Below, piece after piece: positions 1-12,680 of a stretch of DNA of 64,000 nucleotides. Source of the DNA: Agelas oroides. Its lineage: Eukaryota > Porifera > Demospongiae > Agelasida > Agelasidae. The DNA lies in the NCBI GenBank assembly GCA_949130485.1, contig OX422186.1:4497792-4561791 (forward strand), written 5' to 3'. The notes beneath the pieces were generated by a model. The model did not search any database, was not told the DNA's origin, and saw nothing but the letters and a program-made list of their open reading frames with translations. Position numbers and translations under genes: made by a program. The stretch's first letter is position 1. Every line of letters starts with the position of its first letter.

Positions 1-3000
1 CAGCCACTCCACAGTCATGAAAACTGCTTTGTCGATCCTTCCTCGCACTTAAACAGGCTTGCACGAACTACGTAAGACTTCCAGAGGTGTTAAAACTGCT
101 TTCTCAGTCATACCTGGCACTTAAACAGACCTCCACGTGCTTCACAGGACCTCTACTCTGGTGAACATGGCTTTGTTGGACCTTCCCCGCACTTAAACAG
201 GCCTGTAGGAGTTACTCAGCACCTCCAGAGTATTGAAAACTGCTTTCTCGATCTTTCCTGGCACTGAAATGTGCTTGCACGAGCTTAACAAGACCTCTAC
301 AGTGGTTGAAATGGCTTTCTCTGACCATCCAGGCACTTTAACAGCCTTGTGCGCGTTACTCAGCCACTCCGCAGTCATGAAAACTGCTTTGTCGATCCTT
401 CCTCGCACTTAAACAGGCTTGCACGAACTACATAAGACTTCCAGAGGTGTTAAAACTGCTTTCTCAGTCATTCCTCGTACTTAAACAGGCTTGCACGAAC
501 TACATAAGACTTCAAGAGGTGTTAAAACTGCTTTCTCAGTCATTCCTGGCACTTAAACAGATCTCCACGTGCTTCACAGGACCTCTACTCTGGTGAACAT
601 GGCTTTGTTTGACCTTCCCCGCACTTAAACAGGCCTGTAGGAGTTACTCAGCACCTCCAGAGTATTGAAAACTGCTTTCTCGATCTTTCCTGACACTGAA
701 ATGTGCTTGCACGAGCTTAACAAGACCTCTACAGTGGTTGAAATGGCTTTCTCTGACCATCCAGGCACTTTAACAGCCTTGTGCGCGTTACTCAGCCACT
801 CCGCAGTCATGAAAACTGCTTTGTCGATCCTTCCTCGCACTTAAACAGGTTTGCACGAACTACATAAGACTTCCAGAGGTGTTAAAACTGCTTTCTCAGT
901 CATTCCTCGTACTTAAACAGGCTTGCAAGAACTACATAAGACTTCAAGAGGTGTTAAAACTGCTTTCTCAGTCATTCCTGGCACTTAAACAGATCTCCAC
1001 GCGCTTCACAGGACCTCTACTCTGGTGAACATGGCTTTGTTTGACCTTCCCCGCACTTAAACAGGCCTGTAGGAGTTACTCAGCACCTCCAGAGTATTGA
1101 AAACTGCTTTCTCGATCTTTCCTGACACTGAAATGTGCTTGCACGAGCTTAACAAGACCTCTACAGTGGTTGAAATGGCTTTCTCTGACCATCCAGGCAC
1201 TTTAACAGCCTTGTGCGCGTTACTCAGCCACTCCGCAGTCATGAAAACTGCTTTGTCGATCCTTCCTCGCACTTAAACAGGCTTGCACGAACTACATAAG
1301 ACTTCCAGAGGTGTTAAAACTGCTTTCTCAGTCATTCCTCGTACTTAAACAGGCTTGCACGAACTACATAAGACTTCAAGAGGTGTTAAAACTGCTTTCT
1401 CAGTCATTCCTGGCACTTAAACAGATCTCCACGTGCTTCACAGGACCTCTACTCTGGTGAACATGGCTTTGTTTGACCTTCCCCGCACTTAAACAGGCCT
1501 GTAGGAGTTACTCAGCACCTCCAGAGTATTGAAAACTGCTTTCTCGATCTTTCCTGACCCTGAAATGTGCTTGCACGAGCTTCACAAGATCTCTACAGGT
1601 GTGGAAATGGCATTGTCGGACATTCCCGGCACTTAAACAGGCTTGCACGCGGTACTCAGCCACTCCACAGTCATGAAAAACGCTTTCGCGATCATTCCTG
1701 ACCCTTGAACAGGCTTGCACGAGATTCACAGGAGCTCCAGAGTGGTTAAAATGGCTATGTCGGACCTTCTTGACACTTAAACAGGTCTGCACGAGTTACT
1801 CAGCACCTCCAGAGTGTTGAAAACTGCTTTCTCGATCTTTCCTGACACTGAAATGTGCTTCCACGAGCTTAACAAGACCTCTACAGTGGTTGACATGGCT
1901 TAGTCTGACCTTCCCGGCTCTTAAACAGGCCTGCACGAGCCTCACAAGACTTCCAGAGTGGTGAAAACTGCATTCTCCGTCTTCCGTGGCCCTTAAACAC
2001 GGCTGCAGGTGCTTCGCAGGACCTCCTCTGTGGTGAACATGGCTTTGTTGGACCTTCCCCGCACTTAAACTGGCCAGTAGGAGTTACTCAGCAGCAATAG
2101 AGCATTGAAAACTGCTTTCTCGATCTTTCCTGACACTGAAATGTGCTTCCACGAGCTTCACAAGACCTCTACAGTGGGTGCAATGGCTATGTCTGACCTT
2201 CCCGGCACTTAAACAGGCTTGCACGAGTTACTCAGCACCGCCACAGTGATGAAAACCGCTTTCTCGATCATTCCTCGCACTTAAACAGGCCTGCACGAGC
2301 TTCACAAGACTTCCAGAGTGGTAAAAACTGCATTCTCCGTCTTTCGTGGCGCTTATATAGGCCTGCAGGTGCTTCACAGGACCTCCACTGTGGTGAAAAT
2401 GGCTAAGTCGGACCGTCACTGCACTTAAATAGGCCAGTACGAGTTACTCAGCACCTCTACTGCGTCCAAAACTGTTTTGTTCATCTTTGCTGGCTCTGAA
2501 ATGTGTTTGCACGGGATTTACAAGGCCTCTACAGTGGTTGAAATGGCTTTGTCTGACCATCCAGGCACTTAAACAGCCTTGTACGCGTTACTCAGCCACT
2601 CCACAGTCATGAAAACTGCTTTGTCGATCCTTCCTCGCACTTAACCAGGCTTGCACGAACTACGTAAGACTTCCAGAGGTGTTAAAACTGCTTTCTCTGT
2701 CATTCCTGGCACTTAAACAGACCTCCACGTGCTTCACAGGACCTCTACTCTGGTGAACATGGCTTTGTTGGACCTTCCCCGCACTTAAACAGGCTTGTAG
2801 GAGTTACTCAGCATCTCCAGAGTATTGAAAACTGCTTTCTCGATCATTACTGACACTGAAATGTGCTTGCACGAGCTTAACAAGAACTCTACAGTGGTTG
2901 AAATGGCTTTCTCTGACCATCCAGGGACTTTAACAGCCTTGTGCGCGTTCCTCAGCCACTCCGCAGTCATGAAAACTGCTTTGTCGTTCCTTCCTCGCAC

Positions 3001-6000
3001 TTAAACAGGCTTGCACGAGTTACTCAGCAACTCCACAGTGATGAAAACAGCTTTCTCGATCTTTCCTGGCAAGTAAACAGGCTTTCACGAGCTTCACAGG
3101 ACCTCCACAGTGTTGAAAACTGCTGACTCGATCTATCCTGACACTGAAATGTGCTTGCACGACCTTCACAAGTCCTGTATAGTAGTTGAAATGGGTTTGT
3201 CCGACCTCCCCGGAACTTAAACAGGCTTGCACGCGGTACTCAGCCACTCCACAGTCATGAAAACCGCTTTCGCGATCTTTCCTGACCATTGAACAGGCTT
3301 GCCCGAGCTTCACATGAGCTCCAGAGTGGTTAGAATGGCTATGTCGGACCTTCTTGACACTTAAAAAGGTCTGCACGATTTACTCAGCACCGCCAGAGTG
3401 TTGAAAACTGCTTTCTCGATCTTTCCTGACACTGAAATGTGCTTCCACGAGCTTAACAAGACCTCTACAGTGGTTGACATGGCTTAGTCTGACCTACCCA
3501 GAACTTAAACAGGCTTGCACGCGGTGCTCAGCCATTCCACAGTCATGAAAACCGCTTTCGCGATCTTTCCTGACCCTTGAACAGGCTTGCACGAGCTTCA
3601 CAGGAGCTCCAGAGTGGTTAAAATGGCTATGTCGGACCTTATTGACACTTAAACAGGTCTGCACGAGTTACTCAGCACCTCCAGAGTGTTGAAAACTGCT
3701 TTCTCGATCTTTCCTGACACTGAAATGTGCTTCCACGACCTTAACAAGACCTCTACAGTGGTTGACATGGCTTAGTCTGACCTTCCCGGCTCTTAAACAG
3801 GCCTGCACGAGCCTCACAAGACTTCCAGAGTGGTGAAAACTGCATTCTCCGTCTGCCGTGGCCCTTAAACTCGGCTGCAAGTGCTTCACAGGACCTCCTC
3901 TGTGGTGAACATTGATTTGTTGGACCTTCCCCACGCTTAAACAGGCCTGTAGGAGTTACTCAGCTCTACCAGAGTATTGAAAACTACTTTCTCGACCATT
4001 CCTGACACTGAAATGTGCTTGCACGAGCTTCACAAGACCTCTACAGTGGGTGAAAAGGCTATGTCTGACCTTCCCGGCACTTAAACAGCCTTGTACGCGT
4101 TACTCAGCCACTCCACAGTCATAAAAACTGCTTTGTCGATCCTTCCTCGCACTCAAACAGACTTGCACGAACTACACAAGGCTTCCAGACTTGTGAAAAC
4201 TGCTTTCTCTGTCATTCCTGGCACTTAAACGGACCTCCACGTGCTTCACAGGACCTCCACTGTGGTGAACATGGCTTTGTTGGACCTTCCCCGCACTTAA
4301 ACAGGCCTGTACGAGTTACTCAGCACCTCCAGAGTGTTGCAAACTGCTTTCTCGATGTTTCCTGACACTCAAATGTGTTTGCACGAGCTTCACAAGACCT
4401 CTACAGGTGTGGAAATGGCATTGTCGGACCTTCCCGGCACTTAAACAGGCTTGCACGAGTTACTCAGCACCGCCACAGTGATGAAAACCGCTTTCTCGAT
4501 CTTTCCTCGCACTTAAACAGGACTGCACGAGCTTCACAAGACTTCCAGAGTGGTGAAAACTGCATTTTCCGTCTTTCGTGGCGCTTAAATAGGCCTGCAG
4601 GTGCTTCACAGGACCTCCACTGTGGTGAAAATGGCTTTGTCGGACCGTCCCTGCACATAAACAGGCCAGTACGAGTTACTCAGCACCTCCACTGCGTCCA
4701 AAACTGCTTTCTTGTTCTTTGCTGGTTCTGAAATGCATTTGCACGAGCTTCACAAGGCCTCTACAGTGGTTGAAATGGCTTTGTCTGATCATCCAGGCAC
4801 TTAAACAGCCTTGTACGCGTTACTCAGCCACTCCACAGTCATGAAAACTGCTTTGTCGATCCTTCCTCGGACTTAAACAGGCTTGCACGAACTACACAAG
4901 ACTTCCAGAGTTGTGAAAACTGCTTTCTCTGTCATTCCTGGCACTTAAACAGACCTCCACGTGCTTCACATGACCTCTACTCTGGTGAACATGGATTTGT
5001 TGGACCTTCCCCGCACTTAAACAGGCCTGTAGGAGTTACTCAGCACCTCCAGAGTATTGAAAACTGCTTTTTCGACCTTTCCTGACACTGAAATGTGCTT
5101 GTACGAGCTTCACAAGACCTCTACAGGTGTGGAAATGGCATTGATCGGACCTTCACGGCACTTAAACAGGCTTGCACGTGTTAGTCAGCAATTCCACAGT
5201 GAAGAAAACTGCTTTCTCGATCTTTCCTGGCAATTAAACAGGCTTGCACGAGCTTCACAAGTCCTGTATAGTAGTTGAAATCGGTTTGTCCGACCTCCCC
5301 GCAACTTAAACCGGCTTGCACGCGGTACTCAGCCACTCCACAGTCATGAAAACTGATTTCGCGATATTTCCTGACTCTTAAACATGTTGCACGAGATCAC
5401 AGGAGCTCCAGAGTGGCTTAAATGGCTTTGTCGGACCTTCCTGAAACTTAAACAGGTCTGCACGAGTTACTCAGCACCTTCGGGGTGTTGAAAACTGCTT
5501 TCTCGATCTTTCCTTACACCGAAATGTGCCTGCACGAGCTTAACAAGGCCTCTACAGTGGTTGAAATGGTTTTGTCTGACAATCCAAGCACTTAAACAGC
5601 CTTGTACGCGTTACTCAGCCACTCCACAGTCATTAAAACTGTTTTGTCAATCCTTCATCCCACTTAAACAGGCTTGCACGAACTACACAATACTTCCAGA
5701 GTTGTGAAAACTGCTTTCTTTGTCATTCCTGGCACTTACACAGATCTCCACGTGCTTCACAGGACCTCTACTCTGGTGAACATGGCTTTGTTGGACCCTC
5801 CCCGCACTTAAACAGGCCTGTAGGAGTTACTCAGCACCTCCAGAGTATTGAAAACTGCTTTCTCGATCTTTCCTGACACTGAAATGTGCTTGCACGAGCT
5901 TCACAAGACCTCTACAGTGGGTGAAATGGCTATGTCTGACCTTCCCGGCACTTAAACAGCCTTGTACGCGTTACTCAGCTACTCCACAGTCATGAAAACT

Positions 6001-8908
6001 GCTTTGTCGATCCTTCCTCGCACTTAAACTGGCTTGCACGAACTACACAAGGCTTCCAGACTTGTGAAAACCGCTTTCTCTGTCATTCCTGGCACTTAAA
6101 CAGATCTCCACGTGCTTCACAGGACCTCCACTGTGGTGAACATGGCTTTGTTGGACCTTCCCCGCACTTAAACAGGCCTGTACGAATTACTCAGCACCTC
6201 CAGAGTGTTGAAAACTGCTTTCTCGATCTTTGCTGACACTCAAATGTGCTTGCACGAGCTTCACAAGACCTCTACAGGTGTGGAACTGGCATTGTCGGAC
6301 CTTCCCGGCACTTAAACAGGCTTGCACGAGTTACTCAGCACCGCCACAGTAATGAAAACCGCTTTCTCGATCTTTCCTCGCACGGACTGCACGAGCTTCA
6401 CAAGACTTCCAGAGTGGTGAAAACTGCATTTTCCGTCTTTCGTGGCGCTTAAACAGGCCTGCAGGTGCTTCACAGGACCTCCACTGTGGTGAAAATGGCT
6501 TTGTCGGACCGTCCCTGCACTTAAATAGGCCTGTACGAGTTGCTCAGCACCTCCAGAGTATTGAAAACTGCTTTCTCGATCTTTCCTGACACTGAAATGT
6601 GCTTGTACGAGCTTCACAAGACCTCTACAGGTGTGGAAATGGCATTGATCGGACCTTCACGGCACTTAAACAGGCTTGCACGTGTTAGTCAGCAACTCCA
6701 CAGTGATGAAAACTGCTTTCTCGATCATTCCTGGCAATTAAACAGGCTTGCACGAGCTTCACAAGACTTCCAGAGTGGTGAAAACTGCATTCTCCGTCTT
6801 TCGTGGGCCTTGAACAGGCCTGCAGGTGCTTCACAGGACCTCCACTGTGGTGAAAATGGCTTAGTCGGACCGTCCCTGCACTTAAATAGGCCAGTACGAG
6901 TTACTCAGCACCTCCACTGCGTCCAAAACTGCTTTCTTGATCTTTGCTGGCTCTGAAATGTGTTTGCACGAGATTTACAAGGCCTCTACAGTGGTTGAAA
7001 TGGCTTTGTCTGACCATCCAGGCACTTAAACAGCCTTGTACGCGTTTCTCAGCCACTCCACAGTCATTAAAACTGCTTTGTCGATCCTTCCTCGCACTTA
7101 AACAGGCTTGCACGAATTACGTAAGACTTCCAGAGGTGTTAAAACTGCTTTCTCAGTCATTCCTGGCACTTAAACAGACCTCCACGTGCTTCACAGGACC
7201 TCTACTCTGGTGAACATGGCTTGGTTGGACCTTCCCCGCACTTAAACAGGCCTGTAGGAGTTACTCAGCACCTCCAGAGTATTGAAAACTGCTTTCTCGA
7301 TCTTTCCTGACACTGAAATGTTCTTGCACGAACTTCACAAGACCTCTACAGGTGAGGAAAGGGCATTGTCGGATCTTCCCGGCACTTAAACAGGCTTGCA
7401 CGAGTTACTCAGCAACTCCTCAGTGATGGAAACAGCTTTGTCGATCCTTCCTCGCACTTACACAGGATTGCACGAACTACACAAGGCTTCCAGAGTTGTG
7501 AAAACTGCTTTCTCTGTCATTCCTGGCACTTAAACAGACCTCCACGTGCTTCACAGGCCCTCCAATGTGGTGAACATGGCTTTGTTGGACCTTCCCCGCA
7601 TTTAAACAGGACTGTACGAGTTACTCAGTACCTCCAGAGTGTTGAAAACTGCTTTCTCGATCTTTCCTGACACTGAAATGTGCTTGCACGATCTTCACAA
7701 GACCTCTACAGGTGTGGAAATGGCATTGTCGGATCTTCCCGGCCCTTAAACAGGCTTGCACGAGTTACTGAGCACAGCCACAGTGATGAAAACCGCTTTC
7801 TCGATCCTTCCTGGCACTTAAACTGGCCTGCACGAGCTTCACAAGACTTCCAGAGTGGTGAAAACTGCATTCTCCGTCTTTCGTGGCCCTTAAACAGGTC
7901 TGCAGGTGCTTCACAGGACCTCCACTGTGGTGAAAATGGCTTTGTCGGACCGTCCCTGCACTTAAACAGGCCAGTACAAGTTACTCAGCACCTCCACTGT
8001 GTTGAAAACTGCTTTCTCTATCTTTCCTGACACTGAAATGTGCTTGCACGAGCTTCACAAGACCTCTACAGTTGGTGCAATGGCTTTGTCTGACCTTCCC
8101 CGCACTTAAACAGGCTTGCACCAGTTACTCAGCAACTCCCCAGTGATGAAAACTGCTATCTCTATCTTTCCTGGCAATTAAACAGGCTTGCAAGAGCTTC
8201 ACAAGACCTCCACAGTGTTGAAAACCGCTTACTCGATCTATCCTGACAATGAAATGTGCTTGCACGAGCTTCAGAAGTCCTGTATGGTAGTTGAAAACTG
8301 CTTTCTCGATCTTTCCTGACACTGAAATGTGCTTCCACGAGCTTAACAAGACGTATACAGTGGTTAAAATGGTTTGTCGGACCTTCCCGGCACTTAAACG
8401 GGCTTTCACGCGTTACTCAGCACCACCACTGAGTTGAAAACTGCTTTCTCGATCTTCCCTGAAAAACTGCTTTCGCGATCTTTCCTCGCACTTAAACAGG
8501 CCTGCACGAGCTTCACAAGACTTCCAGAGTGGTGAAAACTGCATTCTCCGTCTGTCGTGGCGCTTAAACAGGCCTGCAGGTGCTTCACAGGACCTCCACT
8601 GTGGTGAAAATGGCTTTGTCCCTGCACTTAAACAGGCCAGTACGAGTTACTCAGCACCTCCACTGCGCCGTCCAAAACTGCTTTCTTGATCTTTGCTGGC
8701 TCTGAAATGTGTTTGCACGAGCTTCACAAGGCCTCTACAGTGGTTGAAATGGCTTTGTCTGACCATCCAGGCACTTAAACAGCTTTGTACGCGTTACTCA
8801 GCCACTCCACAGTCATAAAAACTGCTTTGTCGATCCTTCCTCGCACTTAAACAGGCTTGCACGAACTATACAAGGCTTCCAGAGTTGTGAAAACTGCTTT
8901 CTCTGTGA
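1..8908 (+). repeat. 72-bp satellite array, block 1 (forward orientation)
   Basis: This is an uninterrupted tandem array of a monomer of about 72 bp, with no gene. Two monomer classes are visible. Class X carries GTTACTCAGCACCTCCA followed by GAAAACTGCTTTCTCGATC. Class Y carries GAGCTTCACAAGACCTC followed by GAAATGGCTTTGTC. Both end in the near-constant box CTTAAACAGG plus CYTGCACG. The 3' part of class Y varies (CATCCAGGCAC, CTTCCCGGCAC or CTTCCCCGCAC), which lets individual monomer types be followed. The array enters the window at base 1 and breaks in mid-monomer near 8908, where a different satellite begins. Frames stay open for a few monomers because 72 is divisible by three. ORFs occur on both strands, never exceed about 160 codons, and end at the TAA inside the box, so I read them as non-coding. 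Confidence 0.95.
201..1496 (+). repeat. 432-bp higher-order repeat, three near-identical copies
   Basis: Six consecutive 72-bp monomers repeat as a unit. The marker GCCTGTAGGAGTTACTC recurs at 201, 633, 1065 and 1497, exactly 432 bp apart. Inside a copy, neighbouring monomers differ clearly, while the same monomer position in different copies differs by only a few substitutions (for example TCCTGGCACTG against TCCTGACACTG). Two adjacent monomers beginning GCACGAACTACATAAG are a local duplication within the unit. After 1497 the fourth copy drifts. This is the classic signature of recent unequal exchange or amplification, as in alpha satellite. Confidence 0.93.
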
Positions 8909-10064
8909 TTCCTGAAACTCAAATTGGTTTCTGACTCTGGTATATACACTCTGTGCTGCACTAGAATGGGAAAATCTACTTTACACCCAACTGAATATCA
9001 ACTCGATGGTCAATCGTCTTAGCTTTTTCAAACCTACAAGACCGAAACTAATTCAAATAGGGTAAACTAGGTATCAATCAACTCCACTCTACCTCTACAT
9101 TCAGAATATCAAATTGGTTTGTGACTCTGGTACACTCTGTGCTGCACTAGAACGGGAAAATCTACTTTACACCCAACCGAATATCAACTCGATGGTCAAT
9201 CTCCTTAGCTTTTTCAAACCTACGAGACCAAAACTACTTCAAATAGGGCAAACTAGGTATCAATCAACTCCACTCTACCTCTACATTCAGAATATCAAAT
9301 TGGTTTGTGACTCTGGTACACTCTGTGCTGGACTAGAACGGGAAAATGTACTTTACACCCAAGCGAATATCAACTTGATGGTCAATCGCCTTAGCTTTTT
9401 CAAACCTACGAGACCAAACCTACTTCAAATAGGACAAACTAGGTATCAATCAACTCCACTCTACCTCTACATTCAGAATATCAAATTGGTTTGTGACTCG
9501 GGTCTACTCTGTGCTGGACTGGAACGGGAAAATGTACTTTACACCCAACCGAATATCAATTCGATGGTCAATCTCCTTAGCTTTTTCAAACCTACGAGAC
9601 CGAAACTAATTCAAATAGGGCAAACTAGGTATCAATCAACTCCACTCTACCTCTACATTCAGAATATCAAATTGGTTTGTGACTCTGGTACACTCTGTGC
9701 TGGACTAGAACGGGAACATGTACTTTACACCCAAGCGAATATCAACTCGATGGTCAATCGCCTTAGCTTTTTCAAACCTACGAGACCGAAACTAATTCAA
9801 ATAGGGCAAACTAGGTATCAATCAACTCCACTCTACCTCTACATTCAGAATATCAAATTGGTTTGTGACTCGGGTACACTCTGTGCTGCACTAGAACGGG
9901 AAAATCTACTTTACACCCAACCGAATATCAACTCGATGGTCAATCGCCTAAGCTTTTTCAAACCTATGAGACCAAAACTACTTCAAATAGGACAAACTAG
10001 GTATCAATCAACTCCACTCTGCCTTTACATTCAGAATATCAAATTGGTTTGTGACTCTGGTATA

Positions 10065-10503
10065 CACTGCAAAAACAAGTTGGTTGTTTTAACCATAGAG
10101 TGGTTACCCTGGTTGCAGACAAACTGAAGAAACAGTGGTTATGAGAGCTTTACTTTGGTATTGAAGAGTAATTGAATAAGGCAACCCAAGGGACAGCTTC
10201 CCAGTTCATCTTACAACCACAATACACTGAAAACCCTCATAACATCCATGATTCCCTCATCTGGTTACATGAAAGTTCCTTACTGCAACTTTGAAGTGCA
10301 TTTGTAATGACTCCTTCACAGATGTTCTGAGGGTTGTCAGGGTGTTGTGGTTGTAAGATGAACTGGGCAGCTGCCTATTGAGTTGCCTTATGGCAAATAG
10401 TCTTCCATACCTAAGCAAACCTATCATAACCACTGTCTCTTCAGCTTGTCTGCAACCATGGTAACCACTCTGAGGTTAAAACAACTAACTTGTTTTTGCA
10501 GTG
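10065..10503. mobile_element. CACTA-like foldback MITE in the 186-bp array
   Basis: This 439-bp element begins CACTGCAAAAACAAGTT and ends with its reverse complement. The terminal inverted repeats extend for about 80 bp with a few mismatches, and the next 120 bp or so also pair (for example GTTCATCTTACAACCACAA with its partner near 10340), so most of the element folds on itself. It splits one 186-bp satellite unit. The flanks read GGTATA on the left and ATACACTC on the right, giving a 3-bp ATA or 2-bp TA duplication. CACTR termini with 2-3 bp duplications suit the CACTA/EnSpm superfamily; that placement is an inference. It has no coding capacity. Confidence 0.8.
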
Positions 10504-11933
10504 ATACACTCTGTGCTGCACTAGAATGGGAAAATCTACTTTACACCCAACTGAATATCAACTCGATGGTCAATCGTCTTAGCTTTTTCAAACCTACGAG
10601 ACCGAAACTAATTCAAATAGGGCAAACTAGGTATCAATCAACTCCACTCTACCTCTACATTCAGAATATCAAATTGGTTTGTGACTCTGGTACACTCTGT
10701 GCTGGACTAGAACGGGAAAATCTACTTTACACCCAAGCGAATATCAACTTGATGGTCAATCGCCTTAGCTTTTTCAAAACTACGAGACCAAAACTACTTC
10801 AAATAGGACAAACTAGGTATCAATCAACTCCACTCTACCTGTACATTCAGAATATCAAATTGGTTTGTGACTCGGGTACACTCTGTGCTGCACTAGAACG
10901 GGAAAATCTACTTTACACCCAACCGAATATCAACTCGATGGTCAATCTCCTTAGCTTTTTCAAACCTACGAGACCAAAACTACTTCAAATAGGGCAAACT
11001 AGGTATCAATCAACTCCACTCTACCTCTACATTCAGAATATCAAATTGGTTTGTGACTCTGGTACACTCTGTGCTGGACTAGAACGGGAAAATGTACTTT
11101 ACACCCAAGCGAATATCAACTTGATGGTCAATCGCCTTAGCTTTTTCAAACCTACGAGACCAAAACTACTTCAAATAGGACAAACTAGGTATCAATCAAC
11201 TCCACTCTACCTCTACATTCAGAATATCAAATTGGTTTGTGACTCTGGTACACTCTGTGCTGGACTAGAACGGGAAAATGTACTTTACACCCAAGCGAAT
11301 ATCAACTTGATGGTCAATTGCCTTAGCTTTTTCAAACCTACGAGACCGAAACTAATTCAAATAGGACAAACTAGGTATCAATCAACTCCACTCTACCTCT
11401 ACATTCAGAATATCAAATTGGTTTGTGACTCTGGTACACTCTGTGCCGGACTAGAACGGGAAAATCTACTTTACACCCAACCGAATATCAACTCGATGGT
11501 CAATCGCCTTAGCCTTTTCAAAGCTACGAGACCAAAACTACTTCAAATAGGGCAAATTAGGTATCAATCAACTCCACTCTACATGTACATTCAGAATATC
11601 AAATTGGTTTGTGACTCGGGTCTACTCTGTGCTGGACTGGAACGGGAAAATCTACTTTACACCCAACCGAATATCAACTCGATGGTCAATCTCCTTAGCT
11701 TTTTCAAACCTACGAGACCGAAACTAATTCAAATAGGGCAAACTAGGTATCAATCAACTCCACTCTACCTCTACATTCAGAATATCAAATTGGTTTGTGA
11801 CTCTGGTACACTCTGTGCTGGACTAGAATGTGAAAATGTACTTTACACCCAAGCGAGTATCAACTCCATGGTCAATCGCCTAAGCTTTTTCAAACCTACG
11901 AGACCGAAACTACTTCAAATAGGGCAAACTAGG

Positions 11934-12244
11934 TAGTCTCGTGCCCAGACCCCACCCAGCTGACGCGAGCAGAAGGGGTCTGGTGTCACAAGTCGAAATC
12001 CTTGGGCTAGCTCCAGAAACGTGGAGCGGCCAATCAAATCACAGAGCGGCGTTTATTGGAATAATGCGGAAGCGAGAACAAGTACTTCAATCGTACCGCT
12101 CAAAGTGATGTTATGAGATTCATTATCCAACACTGAGCAATTTGTAATTCTACACTAACAATTACAAGGCTTCAAGCCCAAGGATTCAGGCTTGTGACAC
12201 CAGACCCTTTCCTCGTGAGAGGGTTGGGTCTGGGCACGAGACTA
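11934..12244. mobile_element. MITE with TAGTCTCGTGCCCAGACCC ends, copy 1
   Basis: The element is 311 bp, with inverted ends TAGTCTCGTGCCCAGACCC and GGGTCTGGGCACGAGACTA. A perfect 9-bp direct duplication, CAAACTAGG, flanks it (11925-11933 and 12245-12253). Removing the element and one duplication restores a normal 186-bp unit. A second copy in the opposite orientation lies at 26463-26783, also with a 9-bp duplication. Nine-base duplications are typical of Mutator-like (MULE) elements, so it is probably a non-autonomous MULE. It has no ORF of interest. Confidence 0.9.
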
Positions 12245-12680
12245 CAAACTAGGTATCAATCAACTCCACTCTACCTCTACATTCAGAATATCAAATTGGT
12301 TTGTGACTCTGGTACACTCTGTGCTGGACTAGAACGGGAAAATCTACTTTACACCCAACCGAATATCAACTCGATGGTCAATCGCCTTAGCTTTTTCAAA
12401 CCTACGAGACCAAAACTACTTCAAATAGGACAAACTAGATATCAATCAACTCCACTCTACCTCTACATTCAGAATATCAAATTGGTTTGTGACTCTGGTA
12501 CACTCTGTGCTGGACTAGAACGGGGAAATAAGATACCAAAACCAGCTCAGATAGAACAAACTGGGTACTACTGTATTCGACTCGATCTACCCATATAATT
12601 ATTAAGAATATCAAATTGTTTTGTGACCCTGGTGCACTTTTTGTCAGACTGGAATGGAAAAATCTAGTTTACATACAGTT

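Larger units (their letters stand above)
8909..12680 (+). repeat. 186-bp satellite array (about 16 units, twice interrupted)
   Basis: A second satellite, unrelated to the 72-bp family, has a 186-bp unit marked by AAATTGGTTTGTGACTC at 9111, 9297, 9483, 9669, 9855 and 10041, and again at 10671 through 11787, then 12293 and 12479. The first unit (8921) is 190 bp because of an extra TATA. The last unit near 12613 is degenerate. Since 186 is 62 codons, the plus strand stays open for 337 residues (9114-10127) and 496 residues (10446-11936) as 62-residue repeats. I recognise no domain, signal peptide or splice structure, and changes hit all codon positions, so I treat it as satellite DNA while noting the open frame. 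The order of unit variants is partly repeated before and after the insertion at 10065. Confidence 0.92.

Noticed and set aside
193-1272. 71-codon ORFs on the minus strand repeated every 432 bp
   Set aside because: They are three 72-bp monomers read between TAA codons in the constant box. Equivalent ORFs occur on both strands in all blocks, so they reflect unit length, not coding.
8909-12680. Repetitive surface protein gene made of 62-residue repeats
   Set aside because: There is no start context, signal peptide or non-repeat domain, and unit substitutions affect first, second and third codon positions alike. I kept it as a finding, not a CDS.
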